Of a DNA stretch of 64,000 nucleotides, positions 22,490 to 32,289 are shown piece by piece. Both the position numbers and the translations under genes were made by a program. Position 1 is the stretch's first letter; each line of letters begins with the position of its first letter. The stretch covers positions 1 to 64,000 of the forward strand of contig ARYC01001186.1 in NCBI GenBank assembly GCA_000711775.1, given 5' to 3'. Below the pieces are notes generated by a model. That model was not told the DNA's origin, searched no databases, and was given only the letters and a program-made list of their open reading frames with translations. Source of the stretch: Oxytricha trifallax. Its lineage: Eukaryota > Ciliophora > Spirotrichea > Sporadotrichida > Oxytrichidae.

Positions 22490-23790
22490 TCATCTATCAT
22501 AGAGTTTCATCAAATATCTAGAGATGCCTCTGAACATCAGTGGCTCAATCAAGTTATTCTTATATAGATGAGTCAGAAAGATCAGTAGCATGTTTCTTCC
22601 ATTTTCGCTTGAGCTCAACTGCAAAGTTTTGTTGTGTTTACAGAAATGCATGAGTAATTCAAAATTTTTTGCAGTGTCAAAGTAGCCTTAAATTAGTGAT
22701 TTATAGAAAGTTCGTTCCAAAGTTTCATGAATCACTTTATCTAAACCTCAAGAAGATGATCATTGACCATCCGCTCTTCAATTTTCTAATGAGAATATAA
22801 AATGATATACTGGTTAATTACATTTTCCATAATAGTGAGATTGAGATAAAGCTGCTTATAATTTTCTGCTGTATCGTCTAAGTTATGATCAAGATCTTCA
22901 TTAACACTTTGCTTCATCAAAGATTATCAAAAAAATATGAAAAATTATCAATTTGATGCTACTAGTCAAGGGATCATGCCATATCATAGATAGGTTCTTG
23001 TCAAGAATATACTTCATTTGGATTAATTAATGCTTCTCGATTTTATTTATCTTATTTCTTGATGTTAACTCATGAATTTGTTCACTATATAGTCAATTCT
23101 TGACATGAAAGTCTAATCCTTGACTATTTTGATCATACTCAAGATCATATCATAGACCTTCCCATCATTCACGCCATTTTACCAGATTTCGTTAACAAGC
23201 TTGACCTTTTCTAACTAAATTGTTTGAGATGTCTCTTATTGAAGGTACAAAATGAAATCGTCATAAGATTGCTGATGCTGTTGAAACTCTACCATGTTGT
23301 TGTCTGATAATTCAAGCAATCTCTTATGATTCTTGATCATGAAATACATTTGATACTTGATGTGCTCCATGGCATAATGTAAAATCACTGTTTCTAGGTT
23401 CTCAGCTCTGAACTTACATAAAGAGCAGTTTTTTGCACTTGCATTCCAAATTGCTTGCCTACTGGAGACATAATATCTTAAGGGTTTACTATAACAGCAC
23501 ATTCTTGCACGTTAGATTTCTGATTCAAATCCAAGAATAGTTTCTTCTGGCAAACCAAAATGTACTGTGAGAATCGAGGCAAGTTAACTAACTAGAAATG
23601 ATGATTAAGCAAGGGTTTCTGATCTTTAGTTATTTGGCTCACTTCGTCCGAGTTACCAAAACCTCTAGAAAGTTTCAAATACAAAATGTCCTACATAAAT
23701 TGGTTCTTCGAATGGATGAGTAAAAATGGTATTGATTGAAGAAAATTAATAATTATAATAAGGTAAATTTAAATAAAATATATCAATTAT
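22490..23790 (-). CDS. Hypothetical helical protein, about 400 residues
   Basis: A single minus-strand frame is open for about 270 codons from about 23790 (FTHPFEEPIYVGHFVFETF, LPEETILGFESEIQRARMC, SSRQAIWNASAKNCSLCKF, ENLETVILHYAMEHIKYQMY, QQHQQSYDDFILYLQQ, DYIVNKFMSQHQEIRQIKS). After frame changes near 22980 and 22735 it continues as DLDHNLDDTAENYKQLYLNL and HETLERTFYKSLIQGYFD, LLMHFCKHNKTLQLSSS, HLYKNNLIEPLMFRGISR, to TGA 22490-22492. The leucine-rich helices and regular hydrophobic spacing resemble helical-repeat proteins, for example the RIH-type regions of intracellular calcium channels, but this is only an impression. No signature motif allows an assignment. Confidence 0.6.
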
Positions 23791-24128
23791 TTGAATTAAA
23801 AAAATGAAATAATAATTATATAATTTTATTTGGATTAGACAGAGTTTTTATTATGATTGCAGATATAAAAGCAGAATAAAAATAAAATTCACCTATTAGA
23901 GAGTCAAAACAAACATGAATTTTGTAAGATTGCTTGACTTATGATACTAAGACTTTGATGATTGTGAATGTATGTTGTACTCTTGATAATATCTAACAAA
24001 CTAAAGAATTATTGAAAGTATTTTTTGTACTGATAATTATTATGATTGTATCTAGTTTTATATAAATGGAAAAATTATTAGAAACAATTAAAGAGACTTT
24101 TAGTATAGGTATATCGATTTAAATAGCT

Positions 24129-24975
24129 TCATAGCTTAAATTAATAGAATACCTTATTATCTACTACATAACTCTTACCATTATTAAATGAACCATCTTT
24201 TGAAGCCATCATACACGCGACACTCGCCAATTATTTTGGCTCTCCAAATTCTTTAGCGTTTAATGATAAATAAAATTGTATTTAACTTAATGATTGAAAT
24301 TCACTTTGTTGATTATTAAATTTAAATCTACAAATTAAAACTATCCAGAAGCATCTTGTTACTTAACAGTCATTTTAGTTTTTATAGCTCCAGGGCAAAT
24401 AATGTTAACTCTTATTTTAAAATTGAGATAATTCTTGAGATAACCAGATTGCCATGTTGTTTAGGGCTACCTTAGTCATAGCATATACTCCCCCATATTT
24501 TTAAAAATTACGCCAAATTTATTAATTCATTTAATTATCCAAAAAAAATCAAATATAGAGTTTGACTCGATAAAGATTAATTATTAAAATATCTGTCTGG
24601 TGTCTTAGAGTCCATACTAGAAGTATGAAAAATATTTGCATCACCACTATCGCTTTTCTTCATTAATTCTAGTCATTTCTTAATCATGAAAAAGTTTATG
24701 AATTTTATACTTTTTAATATTGTAATATACTTATTTATAATGAGAAGGTTAGCATTGACATCAAATATTTTTTTAATTGGTCTTACTTCAACTCCAGTTG
24801 ATTTCTCTTGTATTATATTACAGCTGTATTTGCAAATATTACATCTAAATTTCCAAATTTCAGGGAGATTAAATTTGTAAGATTCAGTCTATCTTCTTTC
24901 TAGGCAATGTCACAATGAATACTTTCAATCTTACTTTTTGGGAATGTTTAGAATAATCTAATTTTAAATTTATTT
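24129..24975 (-). CDS. Short-chain dehydrogenase/reductase A, middle and C-terminal blocks
   Basis: SDRs are NAD(P)-dependent Rossmann oxidoreductases. Blocks in minus-strand order: SIHCDIAQKEDRLNL and FGNLDVIFANTAV (24950-24830; NNAG replaced by ANTA); DANIFHTSSMDSKTPDR with the catalytic-Ser TSS (24645-24590); YAMTKVALNNMAIWLSQ with the catalytic YxxxK (24500-24440); then, after a one-base shift, IRVNIICPGAIKTKM (the PG motif); finally KEFGEPKQLASVACMMASKD and GSFNNGKSYVVDNK (24260-24140), stop TGA 24129-24131. The N-terminal nucleotide-binding block is missing here; a fitting one lies at 27635-27770. Closely related to SDR copy B at 28244-29525. Confidence 0.88.
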
Positions 24976-25069
24976 TAAAAAATACTTAAAAGAATATAAA
25001 AAAAAGTGGAGTATAATTAAATTGATTCAGAATACATAAATGCTGCTTATAATAGATCTTGATATTTGT

Positions 25070-25900
25070 TTTATTAATTTATGCTTTTTTTAAATTAGTG
25101 AAATCCACTTTATTCTAAGATCCTTTAAAGTGTTTGAGCAAATATATTTGCATGTTTATTATTATTAATATCTTTGCCATATAATTCTTTACGTCTACGA
25201 ATCCCACTGCTGTAGTATTCCACGAGTAGGCTACAAATCACTTTTTGGTTTTGATAATATATTCGAAATTTGAGGAATTCATGATTGGTACAAAAAAATT
25301 TCAATCTTAACTTCTATTCAATCTCAAGCTTGACGATTATTAGGTTTAATGGTATGATTATTTCATCCTTCTGCTGTGGACTTGCATTTAATTTTTCCAA
25401 CAATTTAACAGAGAACAAAGGACAGCTTTGCTAACTCTCATTATCTATAAAGTATATTAATGCTTAATACAAAATTGTTTAAATTATTCTAATAAATTCA
25501 TAATATTTAAAAGTTGTTAACTAACTTTCAATTGCACCACTTTAATTATTCATGGATTCTTGTCTACACCCCAAGCAAAATTGAATATCAAAAGGGACTC
25601 AACTTTACAAGAATCTGCATGAGAAACATAAGAAATAGGAGACCCAAAGACAGTCAAGTCTCTTGGTAGATGGGGATTCAAAAATCATTTTAATTTTATT
25701 GCCTAATAAATTTAGAGTCTCTATAGAAATCTTTTGCACATTTCTAAATTTTGCGAATAAGTTTAATAATACATTCATTAATTTTCGAACATGTTAAAAA
25801 TGGTTCTTTTGTTTAATGGCATTTATATTATTATATTATATGAATTTCACTAATGTTAAATTACTGAAATTCATATAAATTAATATTTATTTTATTATAA
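25070..25900 (-). CDS. Unrecognised protein nested between SDR blocks
   Basis: The minus-strand frame (about 25440-25070) is open for about 120 codons: LFSVKLLEKLNASPQQKDE, FFCTNHEFLKFRIYYQNQK, LLVEYYSSGIRRRKELYGK, NIFAQTLQRILEQSGFHQF. Upstream, 25790-25555 reads MNVLLNLFAKFRNVQKIS and, after a one-base shift next to a C4 run, LPRDLTVFGSPISYVSHADS and VESLLIFNFAWGVDKNP, then an in-frame TGA and IIKVVQLKV. It is compositionally like a real globular protein. It lies between the SDR-like N-terminal block at 27635-27770 and the remaining SDR A blocks. Family unknown. Confidence 0.55.
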
Positions 25901-26561
25901 TATATTTTAAGGATGTTAAGAACTATAATGGCATACATATTAATGCTTAATGTCCTTCAATTGGACACACTTAAAAACTAAAATTATAGATTTTAACATT
26001 TTAATATTGTTTTGATATAAGCTTATAAAAAGATATAATATTATATAAATTTCCATATAGACTTATATTAAATCTGTAAAGAAATTTAGAACAATGTGCT
26101 TTAAGAAATAATGATTTAAAAAAATTCCTATAATCTGTCTATGTGGATAAAAATATATTATATGTATAAATTAAGGGTGCTTTCTAATCAAAATAAATAT
26201 ATTCATAGTTCTATATAAACTTATCTATAATTTAATTTGGAAATGCAAGGATTCCTTGAATTTTTGCTATATAGAGACTAATGAATATTAATAATTAAAT
26301 TAATTATATAATATAAATATAAATTAATACAATCATTATCATTATACATTTATGTCGTTTATTTGTTAATTTAATAAAAGTTATACTTTAGGTTATAAGT
26401 TTGCTGTTGTAGCAATTTAGAAAATAATAAAAGGATCAGAGTGAAAATTGAAATATTTTCAAAATAAATAATCTGGGTTTGTCATTTTAAGGCTTTAAAT
26501 TTAAAAGGACTCAGATTTCTAATATTTGTAATCGATTTTACAATCAATGATTCTCTTTAAA

Positions 26562-26640
26562 AGGTGCGCTCCCTGTTTAACTCTTGTAGATTTCCTCAAA
26601 TCTAAGAGACAAATTATACTTAGTTAAACCAGGGATGCCT
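26562..26640. mobile_element. Small MITE or hairpin element (about 80 bp)
   Basis: The left end AAGGTGCGCTCCCTGTTTAA and the right end, read in reverse complement, AAGGCATCCCTGGTTTAACT form inverted repeats of about 20 bp around a 40-bp spacer. Surrounding DNA (25900-26974) is otherwise AT-rich without a recognisable gene. A target duplication is not obvious. Confidence 0.45.
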
Positions 26641-26974
26641 TATAAATTTCTAGTATGCTCAATTAGACTTTCCTGAAATGTAAACAGTTCCAATTTAAAT
26701 GTTTAAAATATTCTTAACCAATTCAATATTCATATACTTTCTCCAAAACCAGCACTAGCGTCCACTTTTGCTTTTTATGCTTCAAAATGATTTTTATAGC
26801 ATTAGATTGAGAAGATCGTATAATTAAAGAGTTTTTGTTGACGAATGCTTATGGAGCTGCGAGTAATATATTTATTATAGCTTCTTATCTTTATAAATCT
26901 TGCATAATATGAAATAATATTCAGCTCAAGTAAAGTTGCTTTTTTGTATAAATAATCTCTCTTTATTGTTTTTT

Positions 26975-27310
26975 ATTGGGTGGTACAAGTCAATGTCATC
27001 TTACCAAATTTTCAAGAAATCGTAAGCACTGTTTGAATCTAGAAAGGAGAGCATTTTTGATATGCAAATCGAATGCGGTGATGCCTTTCTGTATAATTTA
27101 TATGTTTATAAGTGAAATAGTGAAGTTGACGATCGCATTCAAAATCAAGCCACTATGCTGGTTTATTCTGAAGTAACGTTTGTAAAGAGCCAGTTTCAAA
27201 GCTATCTAGAGGCAGCTGTTAAAGTGACAATGGAATTTTAAAGTTTTTCGGCTCTTATCGTACGGTTAAGTTAGGTAGTAACATCGCTGCTTTCATTAAC
27301 AAAAGAAATA
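26975..27310 (+). CDS. Unrecognised coding block, plus strand
   Basis: The frame reads WYKSMSSYQIFKKSQALFE, DMQIECGDAFLYNLYVYK, an in-frame TGA, then NSEVDDRIQNQATMLVYSEV, FVKSQFQSYLEAAVKVTMEF and ALIVRLSQVVTSL to about 27300, with TAA/TAG as Gln. It is GC-richer than its flanks. It lies on the opposite strand inside the interval between the SDR N-terminal-like block (27635-27770) and SDR A. I cannot name a family; the sequence is helical and soluble in character. Confidence 0.5.
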
Positions 27311-27634
27311 TTTATATAATAAAATCAGAAATTGTTATAATAATATTAATCAAAAATAAATTAAGTTTTGGTGCTGTAATAATTTCATAAAGCAAGAATT
27401 TATTAATGTGCAATAAATAAAGCAAGTTCCAATAGTATGATTATCTGACTTAACAATAATAAATGACTATTTTCTTATTTATTTGTATTTGATTTTATTT
27501 TTAACAACCTCCTTATTTCCATTCATTTTATTCTTTTTTATTGAACTTTTATTTGTAAATTAGTTTTTAGCAAAACTCTCATTTTTAATCAATTAATTTA
27601 TAAAAATCATGAAAATTTGTATTAATTGGATTTA

Positions 27635-27770
27635 TTTTCGTTTAGATTATTTTCAATTGTAGCAATGATAACTGAATCACCCTTTTTTAGAACTCTTTTC
27701 TTTCTTCCTAAACCAATACTAGTGCTCCCTCCAGTGATCAAACAAACAGTGTTTTGATATCTTTATAAAA
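27635..27770 (-). CDS. SDR N-terminal (nucleotide-binding) coding block
   Basis: The minus strand reads NTVCLITGGSTSIGLGRKK and VLKKGDSVIIATIE, the beta1-alphaA-beta2 start of a classical SDR with TGGxxxIGLG (consensus TGxxxGIG; one Gly is replaced). It is the only SDR start not attached to a body: copy B has its own at 29430-29525, and copy A lacks one. If it belongs to copy A, about 2.7 kb of DNA containing other coding blocks separates the first two pieces of that gene. Confidence 0.8.
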
Positions 27771-28243
27771 GAACTTAATTTATCTATGACATTTTAATTA
27801 TATCTTTAATATTTATTAATTCTATTGGAATTTACGCTTTTCTAACCATATCAAATTAACTGATTTATTTAAATTATTTTAATTTTATAAGATAAAAATA
27901 TAAGCTATAAAAAGTTTTAAATAATAATCTCTAAATGAATTGGTCTTATTTTTGATTATAATAATTAGATTGCTTTTTTTAAAAAATAAATTCTTAAAAT
28001 CTAATAAAAGTAAAATCTAATGCTTTCCATCCTATTTGTATAGATCTTTCATTTCAAAATGAACTTGATATTATGATCAATATAAATAATAGAAATTATA
28101 ATAAAGAATTTGAATTTGTAAATTTTTCTCCACAATCGACATAAATTCAAAATTTAATGGATATCAAAATAATAAGAATTTAATTGAATAATTTATGATA
28201 TTTCTCTTTATACTTTTATTACTTTCAATATAAGGAGATATTA

Positions 28244-29525
28244 TCACAATTTAGCGAAACCTCCTTGTATTGAGTAACTCTCTCCATTTATAAAAGCTCC
28301 ATCAATCTCTCTAGTAATCATGCAATCCACAGCTGCTATGTCTTCCGTTTTTCCCTTAGAATTTTTAGGATAAATTATCCTCAATTTTCATAGTTGGATT
28401 AGCTTGTTATCATTTGAATTTCAGTCAACTAGACATAAAGAGTTCAAATTAAGATTATATATTAAATTAATTAAAAGGTATAAAGGCTACTTATATAAAA
28501 TTTTAGATCATAAGTTTACTCTTATATTGTCATCACTCAATTCTTATCAATTAAAAAAGCATCAATACTTTTTTATGTTTTATATTAACTAAAATTAAAT
28601 CATGATACCATATATATATATATATATTGAATTTTTATGCAAGCCATTTGACTATATTATTCAAAGCAGCATTGATCATGCCATAAATTCCAAACTGCTT
28701 GATTGGATTAATAACAGAATTATTAGAAGTTACCAATATACTTTTCATTTTGTTTGGTTATTTTCTTAATAGAAAAAGGAAATCTTTGATCAGGAAAAAT
28801 TGATATTTAACATTGACGTTGGAAAGCTTGTCGTAATTTTCTTCTGAAAGGTGGTCAGTCATAGTTGGAGCCTATATTGCCACTCTGCATTTACGAATAA
28901 AACATCCACATGTCCAAATTGAGTATTGTTTAGTGAAGATAAACTTCATTATAACTTGTGCAAAAAAACATTTATTCCATTTTTATTGTGTTTTTAGATC
29001 CAAAATATAAAATTCAGTTAATATGGAAAATTTATCATAATGCTAAATATGTATTCTTCCAATAGTAATGTCTTTTACAACTTATTATATCTCCATTGTG
29101 AATTTGTTCAATCACCATGATAAACAATGACTATTGGCTTTTCTTGTCTAATTTCTCATTCAAAAGCTCTTAGATAATTGTGTTCATCCAGTTTACTCAT
29201 TCAAATAATATATATAATATATATAGATATATATATATACATATATATATATCAAAGATCACATAATATATTTATATTGTATTAATACAGGTTAAATGTC
29301 ATTATTCATTAAAACCATTTACTAAAAATTTCACATTAAAATCTATTAATAACCCCTAACAAATTCCCTACAAATCAAAGCACTTATAAACCTCATTAAA
29401 GAGTTTTGGGGTTTTGATTGTTATTAAAGCAGCTGCACCTTCTTTCAATATACGCAAGGATATCGCAAAACCAATTCCACTCAATTCGCCATTTACTACA
29501 CATATTTAATCTGTAAATCTCAAAG
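28244..29525 (-). CDS. Short-chain dehydrogenase/reductase B
   Basis: The blocks follow SDR order on the minus strand: VVNGELSGIGFAISLRILKE (29515-29440; TGxxxGIG with the Thr replaced by Asn), then an insert with a TBE-type end, KLDEHNYLRAFE and PIVIVYHGD (29190-29100) with two in-frame TGAs, FGHVDVLFVNAE (28930-28890), TMTDHLSEENYDKLSNVNV (after a one-base shift), VTSNNSVINPIKQFGIYGM and NAALNNIVKWLA (28740-28640; the catalytic Tyr is present but the following Lys of YxxxK is Asn), and EDIAAVDCMITREIDGAFIN and GESYSIQGGFAKL (28390-28250), stop TGA 28244-28246. The altered nucleotide-binding and catalytic residues suggest an inactive or decayed copy. Confidence 0.87.
29205..29416 (+). mobile_element. 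TBE-like terminal fragment inside the SDR B gene
   Basis: The end at 29416 reads, in reverse complement, CAAAACCCCAAAACTC followed by TTTATAAGTGCTTTGATTTG, matching the left end of the element at 57560 (GATAAGTGCTTTGATTTG). The outside flank is ATT (29417-29419), an ANT target. No TBE coding sequence and no second end are seen; inward the sequence passes into a TA-repeat tract (29205-29262). I read this as a terminal remnant or a very small non-autonomous derivative. Confidence 0.75.
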
Positions 29526-29828
29526 GGGATATTTCTAAATAATAAATATTGAAATTTAATGGATTATATAATGATAATATGTTTATAATAAAATTTTGGA
29601 TATTATCTATTATTTAGCGCTCATATCTTTTTGTAGTTTCAATTTATACAAAATAATATAATGATATAACTTCGCTATCTTTGATTAATTCAAAATCTGA
29701 AAATATATATTAGTAATCATTCCAATTCTAAATCTAAATATTCATTGTTTGAATTCTAATCTTTTATTAAATTCATACAAATTTTAATAAGTTTACACAA
29801 CTATGTTGAATATTTAAATTTTTAATAT

Positions 29829-32211
29829 TCATTTATCCAAACCAAAACCATAGCTGCTGCTTATAGCCATGCTATTATTAACTCTACTACTCATAGTTCC
29901 ATAACTCCCAAATTTTATACGTTTAATCCGCTAAATCTCAGACTCCCTCCATTATAGAAGTTTGGTTTAAAATTTGCTGAATTTTATTGCAATAACTTAT
30001 AGTTTCTGTTCATAATAGCTGGGGATTGAAGTAGATTGTTTTAGTCAGAGTTATAAGCTCTGCCCTTTGATTAATGATTGAAATATTGTTACTTTCGAGA
30101 TAAAAGAAATTCGAAATTATTGAATTCATAACCAGGAAAAGTAGCCTTTGTCTATTAGAATGAGTTTATTTCCTTAGGAGTTCCATTTTATCTTGTTTAC
30201 AGCAAGGATATTTGTTTGTTGAGTTATTCCAGCTTGATCAGAGGATAATTCATAGCTGATGCTTAAAAGGGATTCGATGTGAAAAATCTAGATTGGGAAG
30301 TTGCTATGCAGAGTTGATGCGTTAATGGTCCAAAGGAGAGATTCTTTACTGGATTCGAATGAATTAAATAATACTAGCTAATCAAAACAAAAACGTATTA
30401 GGTAAATGGATAAGTACTGAATGAAGCTCGAAAGATTACATATCCCAAATAAAAAGAAATTACAATAGGGACTTGATCACACTTAGTAGCCATATATTTA
30501 GAATCGAAACTCCATTAAATTATTGATTTCCATTCTGAGTGCTTTGTAAGCTATCTTTCTAAAAAGTACTTGCATTTTGTAAAATTTAAATATTCTCCAG
30601 AAATGAGGGAATTAATCAAGAATAATTTATAGTACTTTGTAATTAATTTAAAAATAAATATTATAATCATTTTAATTTACTAATTAAAACCACACTCAAC
30701 CTAAATCTATATAGGATTTGGGATAGAGTGTGGTATAGTGTTATTTTAATCATATATTATATTAAATTTAAATATAACTTTATTAAAGATAAAATTTGAT
30801 TTAGAATAACAAATAATTTACTTATACTTTAATAAATTTTAATTTATTACATTAAAAAAGTTTAACAATTGATCATTTCATTAGCGTGATATTTAACATA
30901 TTTATGAATTCAATAATATTATTCTAAATCAAATTTTATCTTTAATAAAGTTATATTTAAATTTAATATAATATATGATTAAAACAACACTATACCACAC
31001 TCTATCCCAAATCCTATATAGATTTAGGTTGAGTGTGGTTTTAATTAGTAAATTAAAATGATTATAATATTTATTTTTAAATTAATTACAAAGTACTATA
31101 AATTATTCTTGATTAATTCCCTCATTTCTGGAGAATATTTAAATTTTTATTTATTGTAAGCAAATATTTGTTTCTTTGGGAGTAAGGGTAGCTTGATAAT
31201 CAGTATATCTTTATTTTCTTTTTTCCTTGAAAATTTACCAAACCAAATGTATATATATCTTTTTTGTTACTATCTCGATCTTTAATATGCTCTTCTCTAT
31301 AAACAAGCACATTGCTATTTTCTTCAAAGCTTAAATTGATTTATGATATTTGATCAAGAATCACAATTTCTTTGTTAGAGTAAGCATTAACTCTAAGTTT
31401 ACCTCAAAATAAGCTACAGTCATGAAATACCGCTTTGTGAGATTGATACACTCTTAACTCCAAGACCTGGACTATAAAGTTAACGTCTAGCTAAAATATC
31501 TCCAGTCAAAGCTGAGTATACCAAAACCTTCGCATATAGAGGTATATCGTAGACTTCTAAAGATGTGTATTTTTGCACCATATTTTGTGAACCAGGGCAA
31601 AGGTTCAACTTCAAAAGTGTTTACAGGTTTCCAATCAGCACCTGCATAATAAAACCAGATCCAGTCTTTTGTAACTCTTCGTTCTTCTAACGCCATAAAT
31701 TTCTAATTCTTAGTAATGTATTCTCCTTTTGTCGGAAGAAGCTTAGGATTTTTTATTTAAGCCACTGCTTTTTACTCAACTAAAGACCTGATTTCTGCTC
31801 TGAACTACAAATCTGAAAACTATATTATTTATCTTGAGTCTGGTTACCAACATTACCATGCTAAACCGATCACACCTTCTTCAATCTTCCCTGTGCATCC
31901 TTCTTGATAGCCTTCAATGACTTGAGGCTTTAAGCATCTTAAGTGTATTTAATTTTGTATTCCAAGAATTGCCATTATGAAATTGTCGTCTGGAGACTAT
32001 TCGAAAGAAGATATTACATCCTTGAACACAAACTTATCTCTCATTGTAAGCTTCTCAGATTCAAAAATTTAAATCAAGTTAACATATAAGTTTACTATAT
32101 TTACATATAGTAAGCAGCTTTAGCAATAGCTTAAAGTGTACCTTCATTTGAAAAGGCACAGTGAGATTGTGGATTGGATCTGAAACATTCATTTTTTGAT
32201 TTTGAAATCAT
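29829..32211 (-). CDS. WRAP73/WDR8-like WD-repeat protein
   Basis: WRAP73 (WDR8) is a centriole/spindle-pole WD40 protein, sensible in a ciliate with many basal bodies. ATG 32211 starts MISKSKNECFRSNPQSHCAF. Next come SFEQSPDDNFIMAILGIQN, GKIEEGVIGLAW and KFMALEERRVTKDWIWF (family: RYMALAERRDxKDY), ADWKPVNTFEV, VLVYSALTGDILARR, GLGVKSVSIS, then GKLRVNAYSNKEIVIL, WSFDSKYMATKCDQVP (family: FSPDSYFLATRNDxxP), NPVKNLSFGPLTHQLCIATS (family: VRxFQWDPQQPRLAICTGGS), and KWNSQGNKLILIDKGYFSWL. A polar C-terminal extension ends SYGFGLDK, TGA 29829-29831. A palindromic insert (30592-31136) splits it; a few one-base shifts and in-frame TGAs occur. Confidence 0.9.
30592..31136. mobile_element. Palindromic insert with 8-bp flanking repeat, inside the WRAP73-like gene
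   Basis: Arms 30592-30809 and 30919-31136 are inverted copies differing at about one base, with a 109-bp centre. The ends read ATTCTCCAGAAATGAGGG. ATTTAAAT flanks both sides (30584-30591 and 31137-31144). Each arm contains a further imperfect palindrome (CCACACTCAACCTAAATC near 30691). Excision with one ATTTAAAT retained joins the coding blocks as TINKNLNFTKCKYFLER in one frame. ATTTAAAT is itself palindromic, so it could be part of the inverted repeat and not a true target duplication. Confidence 0.85.
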
Positions 32212-32289
32212 AACAATTTAAATTAGAATTGATTATCATTATTAGTTTATAATTTTAAGTTTAAAAAAAACATGAATATTGTCGATAAT

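Noticed and set aside
23515-23535. tRNA T-loop-like GATTCAAATCC
   Set aside because: It lies inside the minus-strand ORF (GFESEIQR) and there is no matching acceptor stem, D-arm or anticodon arm around it.
28600-28630. TA dinucleotide tracts (also 29205-29262 and 50690-50704) as possible origins
   Set aside because: Simple microsatellite-type repeats are common in AT-rich germline DNA; no further origin-like structure is present.
30687-30740. Palindrome CCACACTCAACC...GGGATAGAGTGTGG as a transcription terminator
   Set aside because: It is inside each arm of a larger palindromic insert in a eukaryotic gene; nothing suggests bacterial-type termination.
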